A DNA stretch of 64,000 nucleotides. Origin: Malus domestica. Lineage: Eukaryota; Streptophyta; Magnoliopsida; Rosales; Rosaceae. Location of the stretch: the NCBI RefSeq assembly GCF_042453785.1, contig NC_091673.1, positions 2,177,501 through 2,241,500 on the forward strand, given 5' to 3'. Both the position numbers and the translations under genes were made by a program. Below the pieces are notes generated by a model. It saw nothing but the letters and a program-made list of their open reading frames with translations. It was not told the DNA's origin and searched no databases. Positions 34,513 through 46,556 of this stretch are shown here, one piece after another; the stretch's first letter is position 1; every line of letters begins with the position of its first letter.

Positions 34513-34971
34513 CTACATATCCATCAAGTTGAAGAAGTTGCTTTGGCTTTCAACTATCAATCCATGCTCAGCCAATTGGCGGGAAGCAGCCAATCTCTTG
34601 TAAATCTCCAAAACCAGTCTGCTGTCAACTAACTCGTTGCCACAAGTAGCCATTGAAACCTGATCTTGGGGTTTTGCGATCTTCTTCGCGGCAATCCTCC
34701 CGACGCCGCCGGCCTTGCCCGCCATCCGAATCGTCATGTCAACGTAACCATTATGCAACTTAGCCAAAAGCTTTATAGGGGAAACATACTTCAGCATCCC
34801 CAGCTTGGTCTTGAGCTTCCAACTCCGTTTAGGACTAGTGCTCCCTTTAGCTCCTCCGCCGAGCCTCGCAACCCTCATCTTCTTTCTGGTCTCGCCATGC
34901 AGCCTCTGGTAGCTTCTCCTCCTCCAGTACCTCTTCAAGCTGTCGTAGTACGTAGTCGGAACAATCTCCAT
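34513..34971 (-). CDS. Small basic plant protein of unknown function, 152 aa
   Basis: A single-exon frame starting at the ATG at 34971. It opens MEIVPTTYYDSLKRYWRRRSYQRL, followed by a Lys/Arg/Gly-rich stretch (KKMRVARLGGGAKG), RSWKLKTKLGMLKYVSPIKLLAKLHNGYVDMTIRMAGKAGGV and a C-terminal helix (DSRLVLEIYKRLAASRQL). It resembles small plant-specific proteins with the YYDSLKRYWRRRRYQRL start for which I know no established function. The N-terminal half is strongly basic, which would suit nuclear or nucleic-acid binding; that is only a guess. TATA box at 35112-35118. A dead tandem copy lies at 32.4-34.0 kb. Confidence 0.8.
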   Translation of the reverse strand: MEIVPTTYYDSLKRYWRRRSYQRLHGETRKKMRVARLGGGAKGSTSPKRSWKLKTKLGMLKYVSPIKLLAKLHNGYVDMTIRMAGKAGGVGRIAAKKIAKPQDQVSMATCGNELVDSRLVLEIYKRLAASRQLAEHGLIVESQSNFFNLMDM

Positions 34972-35111
34972 AGTAGGATCGAATAGCTCGCAGTGGTGTT
35001 TACTTCAAATCGTCGTAGCTAGCAACTGGAACAGACGAACAAGTTGAGAGCTGATGTTTTTGGGTTTTGAGGTTTGAGAGAGTTGTGTTAGAGAGAGGAA
35101 GCAAAGAGGGG

Positions 35112-35118
35112 TTTATAT
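35112..35118 (-). promoter_or_regulatory. TATA box of the 152-aa gene
   Basis: Minus strand ATATAAA, about 140 bp upstream of the ATG; the equivalent position in the dead copy (near 33945) reads ATTAAAACC and has lost the box. Confidence 0.55.
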
Positions 35119-35504
35119 GGAGAGGAGAGGAGGAGAAGAATTGGGTGCCAAGTCAAAACATGAGAGCTTGGTCTTAGTGCACAGCGTGTGATTGGTCAAT
35201 ATTGTCTGTCTGTGACAGTGTGACCGCGACCAGGCAAACGCTAATCTTTGATGCAATTGAATTAATAATTAATTAGGTTTGATTAAGTATGCTTCTAGTT
35301 ACTAAATTGAGTAATAAATCCAATGCGTGGTATCATTTATATTAAATGGTAGTATTCTCATGCTTGGCACCTTGGACTGGATTAAAAAGTCCAATCCACG
35401 ATAATCCAATCCATGGTCTAATCTCAAATAATGCTCCAGACCATGACTTGAATAGGACTCTTCCGTACATACCAAGGAAAGGCGATTATTGGAAATTAAC
35501 TAGC

Positions 35505-35760
35505 TTATTTAGAAGTACTTTTAAATTAGATAAACATGCTTTTAGTAAAAGTGTTTTTGAAATTAATTTTTAAAAAAATACAAGTAAATCTTAAAAAAAA
35601 TATTAAAAGTGTCATTTGTAAGAAGCACATAACTGGTGTTTCTTGCATAAAGCATATAACTAGTGCTTCTTGTAAAAAAACACTTCAAGTACTTTTGTAA
35701 TCCAAAAATATATTTTCTAAAAATACTTTCAATCATTTGAAAAGTACTTCCAAACAACAC
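35505..35760. mobile_element. MITE-like inverted repeat
   Basis: Left TTTAGAAGTACTTTTAAAT and right, read inverted, TTTGGAAGTACTTTTCAAAT frame about 250 bp of AT-rich sequence with further TTCTTG.AAAA repeats. Likely an old miniature DNA transposon. Target duplication not seen. Confidence 0.5.
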
Positions 35761-35827
35761 TAAAGTGTGAAAGATTATTCCTTAATCCGGTCTCCCATTA
35801 GAAGATTGGGGCCCATCGACGAAAAAA

Positions 35828-35982
35828 AAAAACTTTAACGAAAAACTTCAGATATTGTTTACTTTAACGAAAAATCATATTTTTATACTAAAAAGTCAAT
35901 TCTGGTACTATTCACTTTATCTTTTATTTTGTATTCATAGTTAAAACTCAAAAATTTTAAATCATTTTTATTAGTTTTCTTA
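35828..35982 (+). repeat. Dispersed repeat (ACTTTAACGAAAAA type)
   Basis: About 155 bp from CTTTAACGAAAAACTTC to AGTTTTCTT. An inverted copy lies at 51027-51175 (shared ACTAAAAAGTCAAT, TACTATTCACTTTA, TTAAAACTCAAAA). Confidence 0.7.
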
Positions 35983-36237
35983 AAAAAAAAAAATCAGGAA
36001 TGGCCCACACCATGCTTCAGGACACGCACACCTGCGTGTTTGGCACGGGTCCAGCGGTAGAAGCTAGAAGGAGAGCAAAGCACAGTTTGTGATGTGAAGT
36101 GTGAATGTGAATGTGAATAGCGTCTGGTGGGCGGGGAGTGTCGACGATGACAATACCTGGGCTTTGCTTCTTGAATCACCCATATATTTCAAACAAACCA
36201 CATCCAACATGTCACATCACAATTATCTTTTATTTTA

Positions 36238-36423
36238 GGCTCATTATCAATTATTTTGATCATTTTATAAAAAATTCTCTGTTAAATAAAAATAAAAAAT
36301 AAAAAAACTAAATTTAATAAACAATGACCAAAATAATTTCACAAAAGTTGAAGTTATTTTTGTCTATTTCATTTTTATCTAATAGATATTTTTACGAAAT
36401 GGTCAAAATAATTGACGAACACT
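36238..36423. mobile_element. MITE-like inverted repeat
   Basis: Ends TCAATTATTTTGATCATTT and, inverted, TCAATTATTTTGACCATTT, enclosing an AT-rich middle with matching AAATAAAAATAAAA tracts. About 186 bp. Confidence 0.6.
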
Positions 36424-36617
36424 TCTTTCAATTTTAAATTTCAAGGACCAGAGAAAGAGTTATATCAATCTCAATTAAACAAATCAATTAAACAAACTTA
36501 AGCAAAAAGGAAGGTTCATATTTCATCTGGTTTATAAATTCCGATATCCGTCTACGAAATTCACATGGCAAGATGGATCCTATGATATGAACATCTGCTC
36601 ATTAACTCTATTCTTAT

Positions 36618-38482
36618 CTACAAACACCCGACACTCTGGTGTCTTCTCCCGTTTTCCCTTCCATTTAGCATGGCGTTTCTGTCTCCGCTATTGCCTCTTG
36701 ACAATTCATCACCGTTCTGAGGTTCGACGTATACACTCGTAAGCTCTGTTGGCTGCACACTAAGATTGTTGGCGTTGTTAGTCGAGGACTCCTCACGATT
36801 TTGAGACTCCGCCAGCATCTGGAAGTATGCGTGAGGTCCCCAACCTACCCATCCAACAACATAAACAGAAAGAATCTTGTCAACAATGATTCCAGACTAC
36901 TAAAATGCACACAAGTTCAAATAAGCTACTTACACGGTTTAATGAACCGTAGAAAGCTTAGTTTTTCAATGCAAGAAAAAATGCTCATGGACTCAACGGA
37001 ATTAGTAAACCTCTACGAAGACGATAGTTATAAAAAAGAACAGCAAAGCTATACGGTGGGTAAAATTACCATCTGTGTCGTATGGAGGTGGAAAGAATTG
37101 CAGGTAACAAAATGAAGCAATGGTGATTCCTGAACAAAATAAATATACATATTAGAAAAATGGAAACTCGACGAACAACTTTTTTCTCAAAAAATCATGC
37201 CAATGATGCTAGAGGCAGACAAGGTACCTATAAGCCCGCCAGCAAAAACATCTTGCCAATGATGCCAATAGTCATCAACTCGAGAAACTGCCACCAGCGC
37301 TGCAGTAAGTAGTGGTAAAATGACAATACAGAGCTTTGCAACATGTCCCCTACGATCAAACACCCTAACTTTTCCCGATAAGTACCATGCAAGGAAACCA
37401 AGACCTGCAAAGGACCCTGCATGTTGACAACCGCACTGTCCTTTAAGCTACACGTACGGTACAAAGTCAAACATACATATGCACTAAAGAAAATATACAG
37501 GCAGCATGAAGCCCTTAAGAGACATTAAACACATCCCAGAACATCCCTAATCTTTAATCCTCTCTCATGTAGGGTTTCCCGAGGTATCAAAATGCTTACA
37601 TGAAGTATGCCCGCTTGGGAAGCTTTTATGTCCTTCCTTAATGACACTCTTGATTCCAGTACATATGACATCCTTTGTGGTCGGATCAAATCCCTGGACG
37701 TGGACATGGATCAATCGTATGTCATATATGTGTACAAGTGAGGAGGATCAAGAACTAAACAATGAAAAGTTCATTTCACGAAAAATCAAAAAGGTATAAA
37801 TAATTTTATGCACTAGAAGGCCCACCCCTTTTCCATCAGGGAAACAACGCCAAAAGAAGTCTGGACGAGGTCGACCAACACCATCTTTGATCGCATCAGT
37901 TAAAACAGCGGTTATGAAGACAGAGAATAGAAGGCCTGAATGAGCATGGATATAAAATGTAAGGGTTAACAAAGTACAACAACATGCAAACAACATTCAC
38001 CAATGCAAAAGTCACAAAAAGGAAAAAGAAAGAGAGGATAGCTACCCAAAATGGCATGGTGCAGATCATAGACATCCTTTCGGATGAAGTAGTACACAAG
38101 AATGACAGCAAGCGGCAACAATACCGCAATTATCTGTGCCAGAAGTATAACATAAGATTCTTCTTTTCCTTACGGTGTCATCACAAAAGCGAGACGAGAC
38201 CGATGCAAAAGTTAAATTATCAAAATTTTACCAGCATGACATTGTTTTCGCAAAACAAAAACGTACCGGAACAGCCCAGAAGGGAACTGTATTGTCTTTC
38301 AAGGGGTACTTCAGGTCTGTCATCATGTCCTCCCCAACAAAGCGGTGAAACGGTTCTATCAAGTTCAAACCGAGATCAATCCCGGCGAGAACCAACAGAA
38401 TCAGCCAATCATGCATATGAATCCTTACCACCTTAACTCCATGGGACCTTACAGTGTGGCAACCCAATTGAACTTCTGGCAT
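36618..38482 (-). CDS. Lipid phosphate phosphatase A (LPP2/LPP3-like)
   Basis: Seven coding exons (38482-38267, 38133-38046, 37935-37826, 37693-37600, 37416-37228, 37129-37070, 36844-36618) give 327 aa without a break. All three PAP2-superfamily catalytic motifs are present: K-x6-RP (KDGVGRPRP), PSGH (KSFPSGHTS) and SR-x5-H-x3-D ([12 protein letters not shown]). Six membrane segments are expected (for example [18 protein letters not shown] and [16 protein letters not shown]). Family members dephosphorylate phosphatidic acid and related lipid phosphates. The start [15 protein letters not shown] fits LPP2-type proteins. A 5' exon near 39090-38860 is probably untranslated, because its frame does not continue into the ATG exon. 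The tail after the last membrane segment is Asn/Glu-rich. Tandem partner: LPP B. Confidence 0.93.
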
Positions 38483-38858
38483 TTTTCACTAACTGGAAAT
38501 GAAAAACAAAAAGAAAAACATTCATATCTTAATCTCACTGACAATTCAAATTAAGGGAAAGAAAAAGTTGAAACAATAAGATTAAATTCAACATTTCCGC
38601 TTGAATGATATCGATCGAGTATTTCCACTTTATCTTTCTTCGGGGAAACAAAAGCGACTACATGGAAATCTAGTTTCTTTAATTTTCCTTCATTTTCTAG
38701 GCAACCAAACAGAAAACTTGAAGAAACAAACCACAATAAGCTACACAGACTCAGTAAACATTAAAAATTAAATGAACAATTTGAAACAAGAACGTTACAA
38801 TGTGCAAAAAAAAAAGTTACAAAAACTAACAGAGAAAGATAGAGAGGTACATACATGC

Positions 38859-39094
38859 AATTTCCGTACGACGGAAGCGAGTCTCCGAGCGCGTAATGGT
38901 GAGGGTGGGGATTTTACGGCGGTGGAGGGAGCAGCAGGGGGAGTAATTTTTGGGGAAGAAGAACGGGATGCAGAAAACTTGAAACGGAAAAGCGCGTCAA
39001 GTGAAAGAAAAACAACGGAGTTTCCAATTTTGTTACGGGGAGAGTGGATCACCGAATCCTTCTCTGCACAGAAGTAGGTGGATCTGACGAACAA
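38859..39094 (-). other. Probable 5' untranslated exon of LPP A
   Basis: Ends at a good donor (GCAT|GTATGT) and can splice to an acceptor (TTTCCAG) just upstream of the ATG at 38482. It holds an open frame from GTG/ATG-like codons that would not be in phase with the LPP start, so it is more likely leader with a possible upstream frame. Upstream frames in some annotations give an apparent 'chloroplastic' LPP extension. Confidence 0.5.
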
Positions 39095-40047
39095 AGAAGA
39101 AGAAGAATAATTAAAATTTTGGAATTTGGAATTTGAATTTGAGTTGGGGGATTTTGGATTAAATTAATTATCCTATTTTTAGATATTTACAAAAAGTGTG
39201 AAATCGCGGCGCGTTGCTGAGTGCTGATTGCTTGCAGTGTTCGGTGGGCACAGCGACCCAAAACTTAGAGCATAATTTGATCAAAAATAATCACAATTAA
39301 TTGTGATTTAGTTGTATGATTTATCCGAACGAAATGATTAACAATATGCTTAGGCGTCAATTCAGCTCCATAACTTGCAGTGCAGAAGAAACCATCCAGG
39401 CTTGAACTTGGCGAAGCTTTTGTAACTCGAGCAATTTAAAACATCAATTTTCAACTCAAAGTCTTTTTAAATTTTATAAAATTTACAGCTCAAATAATTA
39501 AAAATGCTTAGTATTAACTTAATATCATGCGTTCAAATCTCACGGCGCTCGGAGGTTAGTTGCAGGCATATTGGATACAAAATTCCAAAAGGAAACGTCT
39601 TTTTTTAAGAGATGCTGTTTTCGGGGCTTAATTGTTGTTCCATTCCAATTTCCGTGTGTAGTACAAATTATAACCACAAAACTGTGATTCTCTGTATTCT
39701 TTTCTTGTTCAACGTGCATGCGTTTTTCTACTTTTATATCTTTTCAAAAAAATTAACCGTTGAAGGAAAGAGAGTAGGTGGCAACACACCATTTGTGGAG
39801 GAGTTTAAGATAATCAAGATTAAGTTAATTATATTAGAAGACAACCTAGTTAAGCAAGATTAATTATTCAAAATTGGAGACGTTATTGGCCAGTGGTTCA
39901 ACGGCTCAGAAAGCAACTCAAATGTTTACAATAATTTAATCCAATCAGCGCGTGCCGACCAGCATGGAGTCAAGGTCCCACAGGATATACCTGTCCCAGT
40001 ACACAGATTCATCCTTGGACCTTGAGGTAAACCTGTCCCAGTAAATC

Positions 40048-40240
40048 CGATTTGTATCCTCTCCTGAGCAGACTGTTCGAATCCTGCTGACCAAACAACA
40101 CGGTTAGATCAAAATTCAACGGTTACAAACATGAAACCCTTTAAAAGTTATAATAATTGTAGCTTTTAAATTTTGATCCAACAGTCCGTGTTGCTTGGTC
40201 AGTAGGATTCAGACCCTCTGCTCAGGAGAGGATCCAAATC
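40048..40240. mobile_element. Mutator-like MITE with long inverted ends
   Basis: 193 bp whose arms match over about 60 bp (ATCCTCTCCTGAGCAG...CTGACCAA.CAACACGG and inverse). The direct repeat CCAGTAAATC flanks it (40038-40047 and 40241-40250), which suits a 9-10-bp MULE-type duplication. Confidence 0.8.
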
Positions 40241-40318
40241 CCAGTAAATCTACCTCAATCTGTCAGGTACACGATTTCGTAGAATCTACGGATTACTTCC
40301 CAGATATCGTATTATCCT

Positions 40319-40408
40319 TTAATAACAACAACAGAGTTTTTTCCCACAAAGTAGGGTCAGCTATATGAATCCTAGAACACAATTGCCCTCCGTTCTGTCA
40401 CGTCTTCC
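40319..40408 (-). mobile_element. RTE LINE 3' end, 90 bp
   Basis: On the minus strand: GGATTCATATAGCTGACCC, ACTTTGTGGGAAAAAACTC, TGTTGTTGTTATTA. This is the standard RTE 3' end with its TTG tail, heavily 5'-truncated. Confidence 0.75.
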
Positions 40409-40691
40409 GTAGATACCGTATTATACTCTATTTTTCATATTTTTACTTACGTGATGGAAAATAAATCTTTATTTTTAGTAACAACTGGATCAGAAAAAAA
40501 AATTAAGAGTTTGATCAACGGAAGCAATGTTAGGCCAACTAAACTTTCATAAATTCATCATTAGCAAACTAGACTATCTGTATATGGTACTAAAAACTAA
40601 TTAACCTGTCTACGCAAGGTGTCTTAAACCGGTATCTACACGAGCACAGGCAATATGCGGAGTACCTAGACGAAGCGCGGCATGTACATTA

Positions 40692-42689
40692 CTACCTTCC
40701 GCCTGATTCCATTTCATGCAGCCTAATGCTTGTGTATCGGTTTCCAGAGAATGCTGTAAATGCATCGCTATTCTGTATGTGTTGTTCGTCCACATTCCGA
40801 GCCCCCGTCACCTGCACACTCGGTGCATTGTTCGTAGGATTAACACCCAGATGTGAAAGGATACGCGTCTCCTCCAAAGCGGAGAAATACGCATAAGGAC
40901 CCCATCCTGAATACGTCAAAGAAATAGTAAGGAAACTGAGAAACAGAAACAACTAACAAACTGTGGCGACGGTATTTTGTGGAAGTATACAGGAAAAATG
41001 AGGAACAGATAGAAGATGTGACCTTGATCATGATAAGGGGAAGGGAAGAATTGCCGGTAACAAAATGAAGCCACAACAAGTCCTGCAGAATATGAACCGC
41101 GTATAAAGCTCTCACATCCTTACATTAGAGCGTTAACTAAAGAAAAGAGATCGTGAAGATCAGACCTAAGAGACCTCCAGCAAACACATCTTGCCAATGG
41201 TGCCAATAGTCATCTACTCTTGAAATGGCAACGAGAGACGCAGCAAGCAGAGGAAGCAAGACAATACATAGCTTTGCAACGTGCCCTTTGCGATCAAATG
41301 CTTTAATCTTCCCGCACAAGTACAACGAGAGAAATCCTAAACCTGCAAAGGACCCTGCAGAGCAATGCCAAGATGTATCAGTTGTATGGATTGGACATGC
41401 ATGATGAAATTTGAAAACTCAACGGATCTAGTAGACTTAAACAGCGTAACAGCAGGAAGCATTTCTTACATGAAGAGTGACCACTTGGAAAACTCTTATG
41501 TCCTTCCTTTATGTCACTGTCCTTACCATGGCACACTACACCCCCAAGCTGATCATAAACCTACACAAAGCGAAGAGATATTTAAGCATCAAATTTTACT
41601 CGATACGGAGCAGATTCCATATCACATTACAACAAATTTTCCACCAGGACATTAAAAGATAGATAAGGATATGGAGCCAATTAAAACATACATCTTTTCC
41701 ATCGGGAAAGCAACGCCAAAAGAAGTCTGGTCGAGGCCGGCCAACAGCATTTTTTATTGCATCCGTGATAACACCAGTAATCAGCACGGCGAACAAGAGG
41801 CCTGCTCTTGCAGATAGATATATAACCAAATTAATGCACAGAACAATAAACAAACAAAAGGTTCCGAGTTTGATAAAAACTAAGCAAACAGGAAAAGAAA
41901 TGCATTACCTAGAATGCTATGGTGCAGATCATGGACATCTTTCCGACGCATATAGAAAAAGAGGAAAATCACAACAGGCAACAAAACCGAGTACATCTGA
42001 AGACATCCCGTTAACTTTAGTACTGCTTACATCAAATCCATACAATCCAACAACCAAATGCACATTGATCAAAATGGAATTAGACTAAAAGAAGCAGCGA
42101 AAAACGTACAGGGACAGCCCACACAGGCACCGTGTTCGCTTTCATGGGATATCTAAGGTCTTCCATCATATCCTTCCCCACGAAACGGTAGAACGGATAA
42201 ATGATGTACAAAATGAGCTCTGTCACTGCAAGGAGCAGCAGTATAAGCCAATCGTACATGTGGTTCTTTGCAAGTGCAGCTCCATGGGATTTAATCGTGT
42301 ACCTTCTTCCCAGTTCGATCTCCGGGGTTCTTCCCTGCTCGCACAAATACACTAAATCACTTCCCAACAGAAACACATTAGGAAAGAGATAAAATTCGAT
42401 TTGGCTTGATTTGGTTTGAGCTTTGAAGTAAAAGATGTCTCCAAATCTTCAACAAACGAACAAAAAGAATCCAAAAGCTTACTGCTTTATGCGTCACAGT
42501 TTGAAGCTAACACAAATTAATCTTCCAAAAGATAAAAACTTGGTAACAGTTTAATCTCAATCATGTATGATAATAAATAACACTTAATAAAGCAATAACA
42601 AATTCAAAAAGCAAGAAAAGCAAAATTAATCTACCAACCTGAAGGATACCCCGGAAGTTAAAAAGAGATCCCAGATTCCTCCACGCCAT
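40692..42689 (-). CDS. Lipid phosphate phosphatase B (LPP3-like)
   Basis: Eight coding exons (42689-42639, 42334-42110, 41996-41909, 41801-41692, 41560-41470, 41354-41166, 41082-41023, 40906-40692) give 342 aa. Catalytic motifs are intact: [18 protein letters not shown] and [12 protein letters not shown]. Middle exon lengths (88, 110, 189, 60) equal those of LPP A, which shows a tandem duplication. Differences: an extra first exon [17 protein letters not shown], a one-codon shorter fifth exon ([21 protein letters not shown]) and an unrelated tail. Expected substrates are phosphatidic acid or diacylglycerol pyrophosphate at a membrane. Start chosen as the only ATG in frame with the next exon. 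Confidence 0.93.
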
Positions 42690-44319
42690 AACCAACAGAA
42701 CCCAGAAAATCTACAGGGAAAGTTGTCAATTTTCGAACTTTCAGACGCAGAAAACAAACCCCAAGTGAACAAACACAACAGAACAGAGGAGGGTATAGAA
42801 ACTCACAAACAGGAAAGCAAAAAAAAGAAAAAGATGTGTCAGCAACTTGGTCCGCGTCTATTACCTTAATACAAGAAGACTTCAAATTTTTTCCAGAAAA
42901 ATGTGAGAACTTTCGCGGAAATTTTCGGCTTGCTGCAAACTGTATAGACTTTTTTTTTGGGGAAACTAAGAGTTACTATGAACTTTGGAAAGAAAAGAAA
43001 GACCTTTGTGTGGACTTTTACCGGCGTATAAATGATCCGGCCGTGTGGGCGCCCATTTTGTAGTTTTTGGGTGCTACGGCGTCGTTTTTGGTGACTGCTT
43101 CCATGCGGTAGGGAGCATCGTGGGTGACAGCTGTGCTTGTAACATGGGCTTTTTTGATGGATGGGTAACTGGCGGAATGGAGGTAGTTGGTAGGACGGTT
43201 ACCGTCAGTTGGCGGGGCTATTGGTCCATTCACCTCACAACTGTAAGTAAAAGCGACTTGCCGTTTTAATTTTTCTTCAATTTTATTTTAATTTTTCTTC
43301 CTTTTTTTTTGTTTGTTTTTGTTTTGTTGAGCTTGTGGTTCGGACTTTACGTTGAGTAATGAGTTTCTTGACTTCAACATTTGCCGAACCTTTAATTAAT
43401 TTAATTTTTTAAATGGGAATTATCAGACGGTTTCGCCACTACAATCCACTCTCCACTAACCAATCATGTTATTCCAGCAAATATTAGGCACCTACAACTA
43501 GTCTCTCCATTAGGGTTTAGGGTTTAAGCTGGGAGACAAATCAAACTGTTTGGGCCGAATAAGGCTTTCGGATGTTTTGCATGGGCTATGGGCTATAAGT
43601 GCAGGACCAGATAGTATGGGCCTGCGAACAACTGCACACTGCAGCCCAATTTTTTTTTATTAAATAAAGTCCATGATGCAAACGTTAGCAAAGAAAAAAG
43701 TCCATTCTGCAATTATGATTTTATTTTATTAAACCAAACAATATTCTAATTTAGTATGAAGCAGAGAGAAATTTGGATTATAGCCAGTCGGTTTCCGGTG
43801 GGAAGAGGGATCCAAATTTGGGCCGTTACAGTGACGTCCTAGACTAATAACTTAAATACAGTACTTGAGTTCATCGCACAAGGTGTTTAAATTAGTTGAA
43901 ATGTATTAGTCTAGAACGTCATAAAAATTTTGTTTCCGTCATAGTTATTTTCCACGTACAAGAAGAGAAGACACTAATGCAATTAGGAACTAGAGATATG
44001 ACATGGAAATAGAATGACGTCATGACTGGCCATACTATGACGTCAATAAACCTCCACAGTCAATATAAACCTGTGTGGAAAGGAAAGTGAAATTGCTAGT
44101 GAGTGTTTAGGAAAGAAAAGAAAAGAAAAAGCAGGAGGAAGGGTTCCAAGTTTCCAACTTCCAAAATCCAACCTGGAAATCGAGGTGGCACTTTCCATGT
44201 GTAAACGTTGACGACAAACTGAAGACACAGAATCACAGAATGCTTGCCTCTATAGTCTTAGTCTCATCTGTGGTGAATGCTGACGAGGCTGTTGAGCACT
44301 TGAGCATGCACTCCAAAAT
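42690..44319. other. LPP B promoter side and spacer
   Basis: No gene seen. Contains an 18-bp-arm foldback at 43832-43921 (listed separately). Confidence 0.5.
43832..43921. repeat. 90-bp foldback with 18-bp arms
   Basis: TGACGTCCTAGACTAATA at 43832-43849 and its inverse (TGACGTTCTAGACTAATA) at 43904-43921 differ at one base. Either a tiny MITE or a hairpin. The arms start with TGACGT, a bZIP-type core. Confidence 0.7.
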
Positions 44320-44518
44320 GAAAAGGGATACTTTTCGGATCCTTTCCTTATAATCTAGCAAATCAGGAAATTCATGCTGTTGAAATTTGATCTAATGGTT
44401 AAAGTTATTATAACTTTTAAAGTTGATCCATGTTTGTAGCTGTTAAATTAAATTTTTACGATACAGATTCCCTGATTTGGTGGATTATGAGGAATGGATC
44501 CAAGGAGGATCCCTTTCC
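44320..44518. mobile_element. Mutator-like MITE with 9-bp duplication
   Basis: 199 bp flanked by CTCCAAAAT at 44311-44319 and 44519-44527. Arms GAAAAGGGAT...GGATCC.TTCCT.ATAATC..CAAATCAGG and inverse. No coding sequence. Confidence 0.85.
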
Positions 44519-44576
44519 CTCCAAAATATCCCAAAAGGGATTTCACTACCGCACATGCGGCCAACGCTAGCACAAC

Positions 44577-45832
44577 CAAGGTATTAAATATCGGTAATAT
44601 CGGAAATATCGGTAGTCCGAAAACACAGAAATATCGATGGAAATATCGGGATAATATCGATATCGATAAAAATTACATGGAAACCACGGAAATTGTAAGA
44701 AAAACTTGGAAATTTTTATTGAAACTTTGCAGGATGTTTATTTAGTCAATTATCTATTAGTTTATCACAAAAAAATTGGAAGGAAATGCATTGCATCATG
44801 GATTTAACATTATCAAGTTGATTATATAGCGAGCTGACAAACATTGTGAGTGTAGAAAATATGTAGTAATTAATGAAAGAAGTCTAAACACACCATAATC
44901 ATTTATATATAATGAATTAGTACAATATTTTACACTTTATAAATTGCATGGTAAGATACATGAGTGACTTAGTACCACATAGAGTTCCTATGAGGTTCAA
45001 AATTATATATTGACGTAAAATACTATGTCAAGAAAGTTGCCTTACAAGTTAGATGACTTTATCTTTATGTCTTTTTCTACCAATTTTTCATAAAGTAATC
45101 CATCAGTTGGTATATTTCTAGTTTAGAAGGGTCACATCTTCGAATAAGGCCTTAATGTAAAACCCCTCCCTTTAGTTTATAATTTTACTTTCTAGGTTTT
45201 TATTTTTTATTTTTTTAAAAAAATTATTGTTTTTGGATCTTAATTAGCGATCCCAGGGGTCCACCCCCTTATTTTTGTCCCCGAGGCTCTCATCTCTCTT
45301 CTCTCTCAGTCCTCTTTCTCTCCACTTTCCCATGCTCTCCCTCTCTCTGCAACTCTCATTCCTTCTTCGGTTCTTCCCCGAACTCACACGCACACACACC
45401 AGCACTCTCTCATCTCCCTCGTTCTTCTTCTCCCTCTGCTAGTGCAGACAAGGATGGTAGCACCATGGAAACCGGTGCAAAAGTTTGGAGAAAACCAAAA
45501 CCCAGTTTCCGGTGTGGACCGTGGGTTCCAAGGCGAAACTCCATCGAGCTCTGACCATGGCATGCCTTGAAAATGGTATAGATCTCTTCCTCTTCCCTTG
45601 GGCTTCATTTTCATACCTAGATCAGAGTATAGGGGCTGTTTTACAGTCGGCCGGAGCTATAGAAGCTCCGGCGTTCGTCTCCGACTTGCACAGTTCCAAA
45701 ATATTGCGATAATATCGATAATATCGCGATATTTTGACGAAAACCATTTGGATACCTATTAAAATATCGGTTCGGCGAAAAACCGATAATATCGGCGATA
45801 TATCGCCGATATTATCGGCATTTTGTTCCTTG
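44577..45832. mobile_element. Non-autonomous hAT element carrying gene-like sequence
   Basis: 1,256 bp flanked by the 8-bp duplication AGCACAAC (44569-44576 and 45833-45840). Ends CAAGGTATTAAATATCGG and, inverted, CAAGGAACAAAATGCCGA, then runs of AATATCGG/GATAATATCG on both sides. The middle at about 45290-45700 is unlike the rest: a CT-rich stretch like a 5' leader, then ATG GTA GCA CCA TGG, and a GC-richer part reading LDQSIGAVLQSAGAIEAP. No transposase. A captured host fragment is a reasonable inference. Confidence 0.8.
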
Positions 45833-46556
45833 AGCACAACTATAAGCAATAATAAGTACAAGACTTAATGTCCTAGTTTCATGCACTCACATATGATTTG
45901 TTCTACCACATCTCATCTAAGTAGCCTTCATATAATAAATTACTTAACACGTCTTGGTTATGACTTACTTTTTATTCATGCCAAATTACTTATTACATCT
46001 CAATTGCAAATGACAATCTTTTATTCATACGAAACCAGGTGAAAACAATTCATCCAAAAAGTCTCGACGTGATGAATTACTTTACTTGTTACGTTTTAAA
46101 TACAACTTACTTTTTATCTAGATCGCGTGTCGCATTGTTCACAATAAAAAGTAACAATCAATCAACGAAAATCATCTTCTTATTAAAAAGAAGTCCAAGC
46201 TCAGAGCAATGATACGCAATATTTAGGTAAACAATATTCCCCCATGAGAGGTTTGCCTAAACGCCAAAAGGACCCAAATTTTGCCACCTTTATTTTTGCG
46301 TCTAACACCTAAATTATTAGTCTACCTTATCCCTTGGAAATTAAGCATAAACAAAATGGGAAAAATACAAAAGCCCCATGAGTAGGTGGTTTCATGCTAA
46401 AATCTAGTGTATGTCTTGTGCCGTTTGAAATATTATCCGCCTCCAACTTTACCTTCCCCTACATCAATAATGTAACCTTCTAATTTGTAAACAAAAAGTT
46501 GTGGCCCCCTACCTAACTGTTGTTGGAGGCATTTTTGCTCGACACCCTCAAAATAT

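Larger units (their letters stand above)
39095..40691. other. Intergenic between the two LPP genes
   Basis: LPP A promoter side, a 193-bp MITE and a LINE tail (listed separately). No gene seen. Confidence 0.5.

Noticed and set aside
38795-39094. N-terminal 'transit peptide' extension of LPP A
   Set aside because: Splicing to the ATG exon puts this frame out of phase, so it is read as untranslated leader.
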